The notes beneath the pieces are model-generated. The model was not told the origin of the DNA and made no database searches. It saw only the letters and a list, made by a program, of their open reading frames with translations. DNA of 64,000 bases from DASVHS01 sp038244815 (GTDB lineage Bacteria > Acidobacteriota > Thermoanaerobaculia > Gp7-AA8). The position numbers and the translations under genes were made by a program. Shown one piece after another: positions 51,729 through 60,386 of this stretch; positions within the stretch are counted from its first letter, which is position 1; each line of letters begins with the position of its first letter. The stretch spans positions 124,001-188,000 of the forward strand of contig JBBRTB010000004.1 of the NCBI GenBank assembly GCA_038244815.1, in the 5' to 3' direction.

Positions 51729-52885
51729 GAGAATCGTGAGTGAATGGTCAAGCGGTCGCCGTCGCGATAGACGCGCGGCACGCGCGCGCTGACGCTGCAG
51801 AAGACTTCGTGCGAGATTGTACCGATCTTCGCCGCGATCTCCTCGGCCGTGATCGTCTCCTCTCCCTGAGACCCCAGCAGCACCACCTCCTCACCGAGCT
51901 CAGCCTCTGCGATATCAGTGACGTCGATGGTCACGAGATCCATGGACACGCGGCCGATCACGGGAGCGCGGCGCCCGCGTACGAGCACCTCGCCGCGGTT
52001 CGAGAGCAGCCGGTTGTACCCGTCGGCATATCCGACCGGCAGGGTGGCCACCCGGGTCGGGCGCGGTGCGTGGAACGTCATTCCGTAGCCGACGGCGTGG
52101 CCTTGCGGCAGAGTCTTCAGGCGCATGATCTCTGTCCGCCAGCGCATCACCGGATCGAGCCGGGAGACACCGTTGTCGAGTGCCTCTCCGCCGTAGAGCG
52201 AGATGCCGGCGCGAACGAGCTCGCCCGGACGGGCCAGGCCGCGCATGGTCGCGGCGCTGTTGGCGCGATGGTGCCGCGGCGCGGAGATCCCGGCGGCACG
52301 AAGCTCTTCGACCATCGCGTCGAAGTTCGCCGTCTGTTCATCGGTGAACGGGTCGGCCCGATCACCGGAGTTCGCGAAGTGCGTGTAGATCGCCTCGAGC
52401 TTCAGACGCGGCGAGGCGCGCAGGATCTCGACGACCCGCGACAGGTCGTCGCGCGTGCTGCCCATACGGCCCATCCCCGAGTCGAGCTTGAGATGAATGG
52501 TCACGTCGCGGTCGCGCGCCACCGCCGCGGCCGCCTCCAACTCCTCGGGGCCGGGAACGCCGGCGACCATTCCCCGCTCGGCGGCGATCCCGACCTGATG
52601 CCCGGTGAGCGGTCCCATGATCAGAATCGGCGTCGTGATCCCGGCGTCCTGAAGCTCGAGCGCTTCCTCGAGAAGGATCACCGCGATCATGGACACGCGA
52701 TCGGGCGTGCAGCACTTCGCCAGCTCGACCGCGCCATGCCCGTACGCGTCCGCCTTCATCACCGCGATCAGGCCCGATCCGGCCGGCAGGCGCTTGGCCA
52801 CCGTCGCACAGTTCCGGGCGAAGGCGTCGGAGTCGATGTCCGCCCACGTCGGGCGCATGGCCGTGAGATCAGGCGCTGTAGACAT
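51725..52885 (-). CDS. alr: Alanine racemase
   Basis: 386 residues. It makes D-alanine for peptidoglycan. PLP-lysine in VMKADAYGHGAVELAK, then HLKLDSGMGRMG and the C-terminal domain with the catalytic Tyr in GYGMTFHAPRPTRVATLPVGYADGYNRLLS and GRVSMDLVTIDV. It overlaps the SDR gene by 17 bases and mlaE by four, so cell-envelope functions are grouped. Confidence 0.95.
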   Translation of the reverse strand: MSTAPDLTAMRPTWADIDSDAFARNCATVAKRLPAGSGLIAVMKADAYGHGAVELAKCCTPDRVSMIAVILLEEALELQDAGITTPILIMGPLTGHQVGIAAERGMVAGVPGPEELEAAAAVARDRDVTIHLKLDSGMGRMGSTRDDLSRVVEILRASPRLKLEAIYTHFANSGDRADPFTDEQTANFDAMVEELRAAGISAPRHHRANSAATMRGLARPGELVRAGISLYGGEALDNGVSRLDPVMRWRTEIMRLKTLPQGHAVGYGMTFHAPRPTRVATLPVGYADGYNRLLSNRGEVLVRGRRAPVIGRVSMDLVTIDVTDIAEAELGEEVVLLGSQGEETITAEEIAAKIGTISHEVFCSVSARVPRVYRDGDRLTIHSRFS

Positions 52886-53561
52886 GAAGATTCTGGCCGT
52901 TCATCGGTCGTGACTGCCCCGTGGCGAGAAAAAGGATCGTTTCCGCGATTTCCCCCGGGGTCATGCTGGCCGGAGCGCCGCCGCTGACGATGGCCCACAT
53001 CGGCGTATCGACGGATCCGGGACTCACGCAGTTCACCCGGATTCCCTTCCCTTTCACTTCGACTGCCAACGCCTCGGTCAGCTCGATGACGGCGGCCTTG
53101 CTGGCGCAGTAGGCGACCGAGCCGGGAAACTTCTCGGGACCGACCACACCGGAGATCGACGAGACGTTGACGATCGCGCCGGCTCCGCGCTCGATCATCG
53201 ACGGCAACGCCCGCCGCGTGGTCAGAAAGATGGAGCGCACGTTGACCGCGAAGAGGCGATCCCAGCGCTCCGGGGTCACGTCGACGAACGGCGCGGGATC
53301 GACCATGCCCGCGGCGTTGACGAGGATCTGGCACGGGCCGAGCCTCGACTCGCATTCGGTGAAGAGACGCGCCACGTCTGTCTCGTCGGAGGCGTCGCCG
53401 GCGATCGCCAGGGCGCCACGGATCGTCTCCAGCTTGGCTCTCGTGCGCGCGAACGCCGCCACCCTGGCGCCACGAGCGATGAACAGTTCCGCGGTGGCGC
53501 GCCCGATGCCGCTCGACGCGCCGGTGACCACGACGACCTTGCCGTCGACTTCCTCACTCAT
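52869..53561 (-). CDS. Short-chain dehydrogenase/reductase
   Basis: 230 residues. Classical SDR: TGASSGIGRATAELF cofactor loop, NAAG at about 84-87, and active site Ser with Tyr-x3-Lys (VAYCASKAA). The substrate is not evident; FabG-like proteins are the nearest type. First gene of the SDR-alr-mlaE-mlaF operon, divergent from the PuuD-like gene. Confidence 0.9.
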   Translation of the reverse strand: MSEEVDGKVVVVTGASSGIGRATAELFIARGARVAAFARTRAKLETIRGALAIAGDASDETDVARLFTECESRLGPCQILVNAAGMVDPAPFVDVTPERWDRLFAVNVRSIFLTTRRALPSMIERGAGAIVNVSSISGVVGPEKFPGSVAYCASKAAVIELTEALAVEVKGKGIRVNCVSPGSVDTPMWAIVSGGAPASMTPGEIAETILFLATGQSRPMNGQNLHVYSA

Positions 53562-53571
53562 CGTAAGGACT

Positions 53572-53577
53572 TATAAT
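53572..53577 (+). promoter_or_regulatory. -10-like TATAAT before the PuuD-like gene
   Basis: A perfect TATAAT lies 22 bases before the ATG at 53599, in the 37-base gap to the divergent SDR gene. No convincing -35 box is seen at the usual distance. Confidence 0.35.
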
Positions 53578-53598
53578 CCAAACGAGGGGAGCAAAAGA

Positions 53599-54381
53599 AT
53601 GAATGAGGACCTCAATACTCTGATTCAGCTCTTCCTGCGATGGGGACACATCGTCGCAGGCATCGCATGGATAGGGCTTCTCTGGTTTTTCAACTGGGTG
53701 AATGGTCCGTTCCAGGGCAAGATCGATGGTCCGACCAAACGCGCGGTCAATCCAGAGCTGATACCACGGGCGCTGTACTGGTTCCGCTGGGGTGCGGCCT
53801 GGACGTGGATCACCGGCATCCTGCTGCTGGGCCTCATCTACTACCACGGCAAGATCGTCTTCGACGATCCGTCCGTCGGGAATCCGTGGCTCTGGATCGC
53901 CATCCTGCTGGTTCTTCTGGCCGTCGGATTCGTGGTCTACAACGCCATCATGAAGGCCCTGGCGAACAAGGTTCTCGGCGCTTCGATCTGCCTTCTCCTG
54001 TACGCCGGTGCGTATCTCTTCCTCGAATACGTCGGAAAGTTCAGCGGACGCTCGCTCTACATCCACGCCGGCGCGATGTTCGGCACGGTCATGGCGCTGA
54101 ACGTCTGGATGCTGATCTGGCCGGCGCAGAAGAAGATCCTGACCGCCACGAAAGCGGGCACGCCGCTTCCGGCCGACTCGCCCGAGGTCAAGGTGGCCGG
54201 TCTTCGCTCGCGGCACAATACGTACATGTCCGTTCCGCTGATCTTCTTCATGATCAGCAACCATTACCCGACCATGTACGGCAACCACTACCGCGATCTC
54301 TGTGCCCTCGGCGTGGTCGTGCTCGGCTTCTTCGCCACGTGGTTGCTCTACAAACAGGCGGCAAAGGTCCAGGGCTTCTGA
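53599..54381 (+). CDS. PuuD-like (urate hydroxylase N-terminal) membrane protein
   Basis: 260 residues, about eight membrane helices. It resembles the membrane domain of PuuD: LFLRWGHIVAGIAWIGLLWFFNWVNGPF at the start, PRALYWFRWGAAWTWITGI, and YMSVPLIFFMISNHYPTMYGN. PuuD proteins that oxidise urate usually carry a C-terminal cytochrome c, which is missing here. Conserved histidines in the helices could bind haem. Without the cytochrome and with no purine genes nearby, the substrate is uncertain. A good GAGGGGAG ribosome site precedes ATG 53599. Confidence 0.82.
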   Translation: MNEDLNTLIQLFLRWGHIVAGIAWIGLLWFFNWVNGPFQGKIDGPTKRAVNPELIPRALYWFRWGAAWTWITGILLLGLIYYHGKIVFDDPSVGNPWLWIAILLVLLAVGFVVYNAIMKALANKVLGASICLLLYAGAYLFLEYVGKFSGRSLYIHAGAMFGTVMALNVWMLIWPAQKKILTATKAGTPLPADSPEVKVAGLRSRHNTYMSVPLIFFMISNHYPTMYGNHYRDLCALGVVVLGFFATWLLYKQAAKVQGF

Positions 54382-55179
54382 TTGCGGCTTCTTCACATCG
54401 ACGCCTTCTCGGACAGACCGTTCCGCGGAAACCCCGCGGCGGTCTGTCTCCTGGAGGGTGAGCGGGACGCGGCCTGGATGCAGTCGGTCGCCGCGGAGAT
54501 GAATCTCTCCGAGACGGCCTTCCTCTTGCCGCGTGAAGACGGCTGGTCGCTGCGCTGGTTCACGCCCACCGTCGAAGTCGATCTCTGCGGGCACGCCACA
54601 CTGGCCAGCGCGCACGCGTTGTGGTCCGAGTCCATGCTCGATCCCAGCGACGTGGCGCGGTTTCATACGCGCAGCGGCCTGCTGACCGCCACGCTCAAGG
54701 GAGACTGGATCGAGTTGAACTTCCCGGTCACGCCGGAGAGTCCGTCGGAGGCACCCGCCGGCCTACTCGAGTCGCTCGGCGTCACGCAGCCGAAATACGT
54801 CGGCCGCGACAAGTTCGACTACCTCGTCGAAGTCGGCTCCGAAGACGAGGTCCGCGCCGTCCAACCCGATTACGTCCGTTTGCGGCAGATCCCCGTGCGC
54901 GGCGTCATCGTGACGAGCCGCGCGACCGACGGCGGCGGCGGCAAGTACGACTTCGTCTCGCGCTTCTTCGCGCCCGGGTCGGGAGTGGACGAGGATCCGG
55001 TGACGGGATCGGCGCACTGCTGCCTCACTCCCTACTGGGCGGCGAAGCTCGGCAAGAGCGAGATGGTCGCGTATCAGGCGTCGCCGCGCGGAGGGATGTT
55101 GCGCGTGGCGCTCGACGGCGATCGCGTGCGTCTGGCCGGCCGCGCCGTCACGATTCTGCGCGGCCGCCTCGACGTGTAG
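54382..55179 (+). CDS. PhzF-family isomerase/epimerase-like protein
   Basis: 265 residues from a TTG immediately after the preceding stop. PhzF fold: FSDRPFRGNPAAVCLL with the conserved Asn, AEMNLSETAFLLP with the catalytic-type Glu, LRWFTPTVEVDLCGHATLASAHAL, and FFAPGSGVDEDPVTGSAHC. PhzF acts in phenazine synthesis, but most bacterial relatives have unknown substrates. It is followed two bases later by a GNAT gene. Confidence 0.9.
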   Translation: MRLLHIDAFSDRPFRGNPAAVCLLEGERDAAWMQSVAAEMNLSETAFLLPREDGWSLRWFTPTVEVDLCGHATLASAHALWSESMLDPSDVARFHTRSGLLTATLKGDWIELNFPVTPESPSEAPAGLLESLGVTQPKYVGRDKFDYLVEVGSEDEVRAVQPDYVRLRQIPVRGVIVTSRATDGGGGKYDFVSRFFAPGSGVDEDPVTGSAHCCLTPYWAAKLGKSEMVAYQASPRGGMLRVALDGDRVRLAGRAVTILRGRLDV

Positions 55180-55181
55180 CG

Positions 55182-55628
55182 ATGCTACGCATCGAGCCTG
55201 CCACCGGCATGCCGCTGGTGCGCGAGCTGCTCGAGGAGTACGGCCGCGCCACCGGCGTCGACCTCTCGTTTCAGAACTTCGAGCAGGAGCTGGCCTCGCT
55301 CCCGTACGAATACGATCCGATCCTCGTCGCCTACGTCGACGAAGCCGCCGCCGGCTGCGTGGCGCTGCGCAGAATCGACACATCGATCTGCGAGATGAAG
55401 CGGCTCTACGTGCGTCCCGGCTTTCGCGGTCAGGCGGTGGGACGTTCGCTCGCGCGCGCCATCATCGAGGAGGCGAAGCGGCGCCGCTTCGCGCGCATGC
55501 GACTCGATACGCTGCCGGCGATGCGCGAAGCGATGGCGCTCTACAAGCAGCTCGGGTTCGTCGACATCGCCCCGTACCGGTTCAACCCGATCGCCGGCAC
55601 GCGGTACATGGAGCTCGTTCTATCCTAG
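55182..55628 (+). CDS. GNAT N-acetyltransferase
   Basis: 148 residues. Acetyl-CoA site in CEMKRLYVRPGFRGQAVGRSLARAIIEEAKRR (R/Q-x-x-G-x-G/A as RGQAVG) and the C-terminal YKQLGFVDIAPYRFNPIAGTRYMEL, typical of the small GNAT/YhbS-type enzymes. The substrate is unknown. It is in an operon with PhzF and the PuuD-like gene, and its stop overlaps the convergent pseudogene by four bases. Confidence 0.9.
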   Translation: MLRIEPATGMPLVRELLEEYGRATGVDLSFQNFEQELASLPYEYDPILVAYVDEAAAGCVALRRIDTSICEMKRLYVRPGFRGQAVGRSLARAIIEEAKRRRFARMRLDTLPAMREAMALYKQLGFVDIAPYRFNPIAGTRYMELVLS

Positions 55629-55921
55629 TGACTGCCCTTCTTCTGGGCGACGAAAATCTTGTTCACGATCTTCCACTGCCCGTCCAGCTTCAGCAGCGAC
55701 ACATAATCGTTATACGTCGAGGCCGGATACTCTTCCTGGACCTTCGCGGCCGCCGCGTTTCCCGTCACATCGACCGATTCGATCGACAGGGTGCCCTCTT
55801 CCTCTTTCCCCGCGCTCGCCGCGAATCCCTTGTACCAATCCTCCTGGGTCAACACCCCAAGCGTCCCGTCGCGCTTCACGAAGTAGAGCTTCGCCTCTGA
55901 AAACGACGATCCTTTTCCCGA
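55625..55921 (-). pseudogene. N-terminally truncated lumazine-binding-like (NTF2-fold) gene
   Basis: The open frame KLYFVKRDGTLGVLTQEDWYKGFA...YNDYVSLLKLDGQWKIVNKIFV is the C-terminal two-thirds of a putative lumazine-binding protein (PF12893 type, usually about 120-140 residues). A GTG at 55879 could start an 84-residue fragment. The frame runs upstream a little further (GSSFSEAKLYFV) but then reads as low-complexity sequence with no N-terminal helix of the family, so the 5' third is lost. Confidence 0.65.
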
Positions 55922-56184
55922 AGCTCTGGACGGCTTCGTGGAACTCGGAGAATGTCCGTACGTTCAGAGTATCCACGTCGCAGATTCTAAGAGATCCCCC
56001 GGTCTGCCCAAAGTATCGGGCGTTCACCCGCGCGGCGTTCCGAAAGCTTAGCGAGTCGACAGGCGCAAGCGCAAAAAATCGAGGGCGGAATCGGCGGGCC
56101 GCGTAACGCGGCTACGCCGGTTTGGGCGGCGCCGCTTATCCCGACTGTTTCTTGGCAACCGCGTTGAGAATGCTCTGGCGCGTC
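55922..56184. other. Interval without a recognisable gene
   Basis: Between the truncated gene and the membrane-protein gene I see no convincing frame, RNA or repeat. The sequence is less GC-biased than its neighbours and may be decayed coding DNA. Confidence 0.5.
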
Positions 56185-56559
56185 TCAGCGAGGAGGCATA
56201 CAGTGTTGTATGACTCGCGAACCAGGAACCAACCTCTGCGCGATGAGTTCATCCTTCAATTCAAGCGCGAGATAGTCCTTCCAGCGCTCTTTGTGGCCCG
56301 GCTCCACGCGCTCGAGTCGTTCATCCCAATATTTGGTCTCAATATGGGAGCCGAGGTCGTCCAGGATAAGGTCGGCCGCTATTGTGGCGACGAGGACGAT
56401 TCCGACGACTGCAGCTGGATGTGCGTCCCAGAAATCAAACGTCTTGGGGATGTAATAGCCGGTGAGAATGATGTACGGCGCGATCGAAAACGCGCCTGGA
56501 ATAATGATCGTGACGAGTGGACGGAAGACTTCACTCTTGAATGCCGGAGTTATTTCCAT
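56185..56559 (-). CDS. Hypothetical two-helix membrane protein
   Basis: 124 residues. Two hydrophobic helices (about 14-37 and 46-66) precede a charged C-terminal part (LERVEPGHKERWKDYLALELKDELIAQ). No family is recognised. Base composition is lower in GC than flanking genes, which may mean acquired DNA. The C-terminal tail (after about residue 108) looks random, so the protein may be truncated. Confidence 0.5.
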   Translation of the reverse strand: MEITPAFKSEVFRPLVTIIIPGAFSIAPYIILTGYYIPKTFDFWDAHPAAVVGIVLVATIAADLILDDLGSHIETKYWDERLERVEPGHKERWKDYLALELKDELIAQRLVPGSRVIQHCMPPR

Positions 56560-56861
56560 CGTTTACGTCCGTCTAATTCTATATTGAGCTGGTCAGCCCA
56601 ACAACCTCCGCGACGTGGGTGACCACGCATTGCGACAGGTTGTGCGACTTGATCGAAACACCGGCATCCGGAGGCGAGGTCTTGCCTTCCGCGGACGGGC
56701 CGCAGATCGGCGGGTGCGAATGGACCGCGCGGAGATCGCAGCCTCTTCGTGAGGCAGCAGCGCCCGCCACGCTCTCCGCGGGGTAGAGCGGCCCACAACG
56801 CTTGGTACGTGCCATTCGCCTCCACCACAACCGGCGTTGGCCGCGGGCGCGCCTCGCTAGA
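56560..56861. other. Interval without a recognisable gene
   Basis: The short frames present here do not resemble proteins. No tRNA or clear promoter is seen by eye. It separates the degraded stretch from dgt. Confidence 0.45.
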
Positions 56862-57896
56862 ATGCCCGGCATGAACATCCGCCACATGCTCGAGAAGATC
56901 GAGTCCGATACGCTCGTCCCGCGCGCCGCCAGGAGCGCGGAGACGCGCGGCCGCGATCGCGAGGAGCCGGAAGACGACCTGCGCCCCTCCTACCAGCGCG
57001 ACCGCGACCGCATCGTGCACTGCAAGGCCTTCCGCCGGCTCAAGCACAAGACCCAGGTGTTCCTCGCTCCGGAGGGAGATCACTACCGCACTCGCCTGAC
57101 TCATGTGCTCGAGGTCACCCAGATCGCCCGCACCATCGCCAAGTCGCTCCGCCTCAACGAGGTGCTGACCGAGGCCATCGGACTGGGACACGATCTCGGG
57201 CATTCGGCGTTCGGTCATGCCGGCGAGGCTGCGCTCAACAAGCTCGTGAAGGGGGGATTCGATCACTACCGCCAGTCGGTGCGCGTCGTGGAGAAACTCG
57301 AGAACGACGGGCAGGGGCTCAACCTGACCATCGAGGTGCGCGACGGCATCCTCAAACACTCCAAGGGTCAGAAGGGCGAGCTGCTCCGCTCCCGCCCGAA
57401 GTCGCGCGCGCTCACGCTCGAAGGCGACATCGTGCGCATCTCCGACATCATCGCCTACGTCAACCACGACATCGACGACGGCATCCGCGCCGGCATCATC
57501 GCCCCCGCCGACATCCCCCGCGACATCCGCAAAACCCTCGGCCAGACCGGCGGCGCGCGCATCGACCGCATGGTCCGCGACGTCGTCAACGCCACCCTGG
57601 CCTGCGACTACGAGATGATCTCGATGTCGCCGGAGATCTACGAGGCCCTCGAACAGTTGCGCACCTACATGTTCGAGCACATGTATCTCACCCCGCCGGT
57701 GCGCGACGAATTCGAGAAAGCGCAACGCATGCTCGTGGCGCTCTTCGAGTACGTCACGGCACACCCGGAGCAGTTCCTGGACCTGTCCGGCGGCGAGCCG
57801 CAGGACCGTCTGGCCCTCGATTTCCTGGCTGGGATGACCGACCGCTACGCGATCAATCTGTACACGAGGCTTTTTCTGCCGAAGCCCTGGGCGTAG
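56862..57896 (+). CDS. dgt: dGTPase-like HD-domain triphosphohydrolase
   Basis: 344 residues (ATG 56862; ATG 56871 also possible). HD phosphohydrolase metal site: HYRTRLTHVLEVTQIARTIA, and GLGHDLGHSAFGHAGEAAL (HD-x-GH-x-x-FGH), then later DIIAYVNHDIDDGI. It hydrolyses dGTP or other dNTPs to the nucleoside and triphosphate. This is the shorter bacterial 'dGTPase-like' class. Confidence 0.94.
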   Translation: MPGMNIRHMLEKIESDTLVPRAARSAETRGRDREEPEDDLRPSYQRDRDRIVHCKAFRRLKHKTQVFLAPEGDHYRTRLTHVLEVTQIARTIAKSLRLNEVLTEAIGLGHDLGHSAFGHAGEAALNKLVKGGFDHYRQSVRVVEKLENDGQGLNLTIEVRDGILKHSKGQKGELLRSRPKSRALTLEGDIVRISDIIAYVNHDIDDGIRAGIIAPADIPRDIRKTLGQTGGARIDRMVRDVVNATLACDYEMISMSPEIYEALEQLRTYMFEHMYLTPPVRDEFEKAQRMLVALFEYVTAHPEQFLDLSGGEPQDRLALDFLAGMTDRYAINLYTRLFLPKPWA

Positions 57897-57908
57897 CACG
57901 CGCGCGCA

Positions 57909-57945
57909 AATGAAAAAGGCGCCCGGGATACGCCGGACGCCTCCG
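57909..57945 (-). terminator. Rho-independent terminator of the HU gene
   Basis: On the minus strand GGCGTCCGG and CCCGGGCGCC form a GC-rich stem around CGTAT, followed by TTTTTC. It lies 25 bases after the HU stop, and is the clearest intrinsic terminator in the window. Confidence 0.8.
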
Positions 57946-57969
57946 AGGCACTTGCGTAGTCTGTTCGGG

Positions 57970-58263
57970 CTATCGCTTGGCGGGCTTGGTGTTCAGCGAG
58001 TCGCGAAGATCCTTGCCTGCCTTGAACCGGACGTTCTTTGACGCAGGAATGTGGATCTTCTCCTTGGTGCGGGGATTGCGGCCCTCGCGCGCCTTGCGCT
58101 GCGAAACGGCGAAGCTTCCGAGTCCAGGGATCGCGCAGCGTTCTCCTCGCTGGCACGAGTCGGAGATATACCCGACGAACGCATCAAACGCTGCCGTGGC
58201 CTCCTTTTTGGAAATACCGGCCTGTTCGGCGATTGCGGTGATGACGTCACCCTTACCTGCCAT
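57970..58263 (-). CDS. HU-family DNA-binding protein
   Basis: 97 residues covering the whole HU/IHF fold: MAGKGDVITAIAEQAGISKKEATAAFDAF, the core IPGLGSFAVSQRKAREGRNPRTKEKIHIPAS (RNP arm) and FKAGKDLRDSLN. It bends and compacts DNA. AGGAGG precedes ATG 58263, and a promoter and a terminator are both visible, so it is transcribed on its own, as expected for an abundant protein. Confidence 0.96.
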   Translation of the reverse strand: MAGKGDVITAIAEQAGISKKEATAAFDAFVGYISDSCQRGERCAIPGLGSFAVSQRKAREGRNPRTKEKIHIPASKNVRFKAGKDLRDSLNTKPAKR

Positions 58264-58319
58264 GTCGTGTTCCTCCTGTTGTGGGGTGGGAAAAAAAGAG
58301 TGTACTGCGAGTGCTCGAC

Positions 58320-58348
58320 AATCTAGGAAAAGAGTTGGTGATTGTCAA
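58320..58348 (-). promoter_or_regulatory. Sigma70-type promoter of the HU gene
   Basis: On the minus strand TTGACA (58343-58348), a 17-base spacer and TAGATT (58320-58325). This is a near-consensus promoter, about 57 bases before the HU start. It overlaps the last codons of the glucoamylase gene. Confidence 0.75.
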
Positions 58349-60365
58349 CGGGGTTCGGGCGTTGTATTTCCGAAACATTGCGCGCACGGTTTTCCAGGTC
58401 GCCGCGGCGCAGTCTTCCCAGCGCGTCGAGATATCCGCGCAGCACCGAGATCACCTGAGCGTGACTCCACGTCAGCGGAGCGACCGAAAGGGGCTGCCCG
58501 TCGTACGGATCGATCTGTTCCGGCAGAACGAGCGACGGCAATGCCTTCGACAGCACCCAGCGCACGAGATCGAGCGCCGGCTGCAGCTCGGCCACGCTGG
58601 CGGCGCGGGCGATCGCGTATTCGGCCTGCCACAACGTGCAGATGATCCACGGGTTACCGGGAACGCGGCCCGTTTCCTCCTCCGAGATCCGGTGGTAGGC
58701 GTCGCCTTCGTAGCGCGCGATCCCGCCCACCTCGGTCTGCACCCAAAGCCGCGACCGGATCGCCTCCATCGTGCCGCCGACGAAAGCGCTCGTCGCCGCA
58801 AACACGCCGAGAAAGGAAACGGCGAACGTCGAGGCGTCGACGGTCCTGTCCAGCTCCAGCTCTTCGCCGCGTACGACCAGTCCCCGGGCGAAGCGGCTCT
58901 CATCTTCGAGCCAGAGATGGCGAATCATGGCCTCGCGCACCTCGGCCGCGGCCTGCCCGTACCGGATGCGGCGCTCCTGATCGTTGAACACGTTGGCGAT
59001 CTCCGCGGCGGCGGCCAGTCCCGCCGAAACGGCAGCGCAGGTGAAGGTGAAGACGCCCTGACGCTCCTCCCACATGTCGAAGCCCGGCAGCGGCAGTCCG
59101 CTTTCGGGATCGCGGTAGCGCATCATGAACTCGGCCGGCTGCACCACCAGCCGCGTGTAGACTTTCCGCAGCAGCTCGAGGTCGCGCGTCCGCTCGTAGT
59201 GCCGCCACACCAGCCAGACCACCAGCGCCGTCTCATCCTCCTGGATCGGCAACTGCGGCTTGCCGTTGCGCACCCATGGATGCCACAGCGACGCCAGCGA
59301 GCCGTCCGGGTTGTACTTGTGCAGCAGGTAGCCGTCGTCCTTGATCACGTCGTGGACGAAGAGAAGAAAGCGCCGGGTGATCTCCGGAAAGCCGGCGCGG
59401 TCGACGGCGTCGCAGACGAATGCCCCGTCCCGGCCCCACATGTACGAGTAGTGATCGTTGTGACCCCACTGGATGTCGGAGTCGTTCGCGGCCAGCACCG
59501 CCCCGCCGTTGTCGCACTGCGTGCGGATGATCAGCAGGGAGCGCCGGTAGAGATCGATGATCTCGTCGGGAAGGTCGGTGAGATCGTCGGCCGGTTTGTA
59601 GACCCAGGTGTACCAGTAGGACGCCGTTCTTGCCAGCACGCGTGACGCGCCCTCATCACGGACGGAAGAATCGAGCCGGCGTACTTCGCCATAGTTGCGT
59701 CCGGCGCAGATCCAGTACATCACCGTGGCGTTGGCGAACGGTTCGAGGTGGACGGAGATGCCCACCGTCGAGTCCACCGGTCCCTGCGCGATCGGCGTCA
59801 TCGACAGCTCACCATCCTCGGCGTCGCGCCACGTGCCCTCGCTGCCGCCGATTCCGCTGCGGCCGCAGGCGTACTCGCTGATCCCGCTCTCGCCCTCGCA
59901 CGAGGCGTTGATGAGGAAGTACCGCCTCGCCTTGTAGTGAATGATGCTGCGCGACTCCGGATCGAACATGGCCGTGTCACCGATGGCATTCCCGTACAGG
60001 TTCAGATCGTGATGGAGAAAGAGTTTGACGAGGCGCATCTCGTCACGCGTGTTGCGCACCACGATCTTGCGCACGTACACGTTGGCGTCGGCGTCGACCG
60101 CGTCGTAGCAGTTCAGGCGCAGGCCGATCGCTTCGTTCTCGCAGACGACGTCGGTGACGAGCGTGTCGCGGAGATAGCCGAGCGATTTCTTCCATTGCCG
60201 CTGCTCGATCCAGTGCAGCGCGCCGTCGGCCCACACGCCGAAGCGGAACCGCGCCGCGGCGTGATTCTCCATCCCCACGTGCGGGAAGTAAAAATCCGCG
60301 AGACGGTACTGGGAGTCGAACGCGATGAGCAGTGATCCGTTGCCGATCGGTAGGTCGCGAGGCAT
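58323..60365 (-). CDS. GH15 glucoamylase-like glycoside hydrolase
   Basis: 680 residues, no signal peptide. N-terminal beta-sandwich (about 1-260) and (alpha/alpha)6 barrel (about 280-650). GH15 features: YMWGRDGAFVCDAV, the general acid in LPIQEDETALVVWLVWRHYE, WEERQGVFTFTCAAV and the general base in LPEQIDPYDGQP, then PLTWSHAQ. Members cut alpha-glucosidic bonds of starch-like glucans or trehalose from the end. The cytoplasmic location suggests glycogen, maltodextrin or trehalose as substrate. It is 21 bases downstream of rsmB and shares its operon. Confidence 0.93.
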   Translation of the reverse strand: MPRDLPIGNGSLLIAFDSQYRLADFYFPHVGMENHAAARFRFGVWADGALHWIEQRQWKKSLGYLRDTLVTDVVCENEAIGLRLNCYDAVDADANVYVRKIVVRNTRDEMRLVKLFLHHDLNLYGNAIGDTAMFDPESRSIIHYKARRYFLINASCEGESGISEYACGRSGIGGSEGTWRDAEDGELSMTPIAQGPVDSTVGISVHLEPFANATVMYWICAGRNYGEVRRLDSSVRDEGASRVLARTASYWYTWVYKPADDLTDLPDEIIDLYRRSLLIIRTQCDNGGAVLAANDSDIQWGHNDHYSYMWGRDGAFVCDAVDRAGFPEITRRFLLFVHDVIKDDGYLLHKYNPDGSLASLWHPWVRNGKPQLPIQEDETALVVWLVWRHYERTRDLELLRKVYTRLVVQPAEFMMRYRDPESGLPLPGFDMWEERQGVFTFTCAAVSAGLAAAAEIANVFNDQERRIRYGQAAAEVREAMIRHLWLEDESRFARGLVVRGEELELDRTVDASTFAVSFLGVFAATSAFVGGTMEAIRSRLWVQTEVGGIARYEGDAYHRISEEETGRVPGNPWIICTLWQAEYAIARAASVAELQPALDLVRWVLSKALPSLVLPEQIDPYDGQPLSVAPLTWSHAQVISVLRGYLDALGRLRRGDLENRARNVSEIQRPNPVDNHQLFS

Positions 60366-60386
60366 CGCTTCAGGTCGGCGCGCAGT

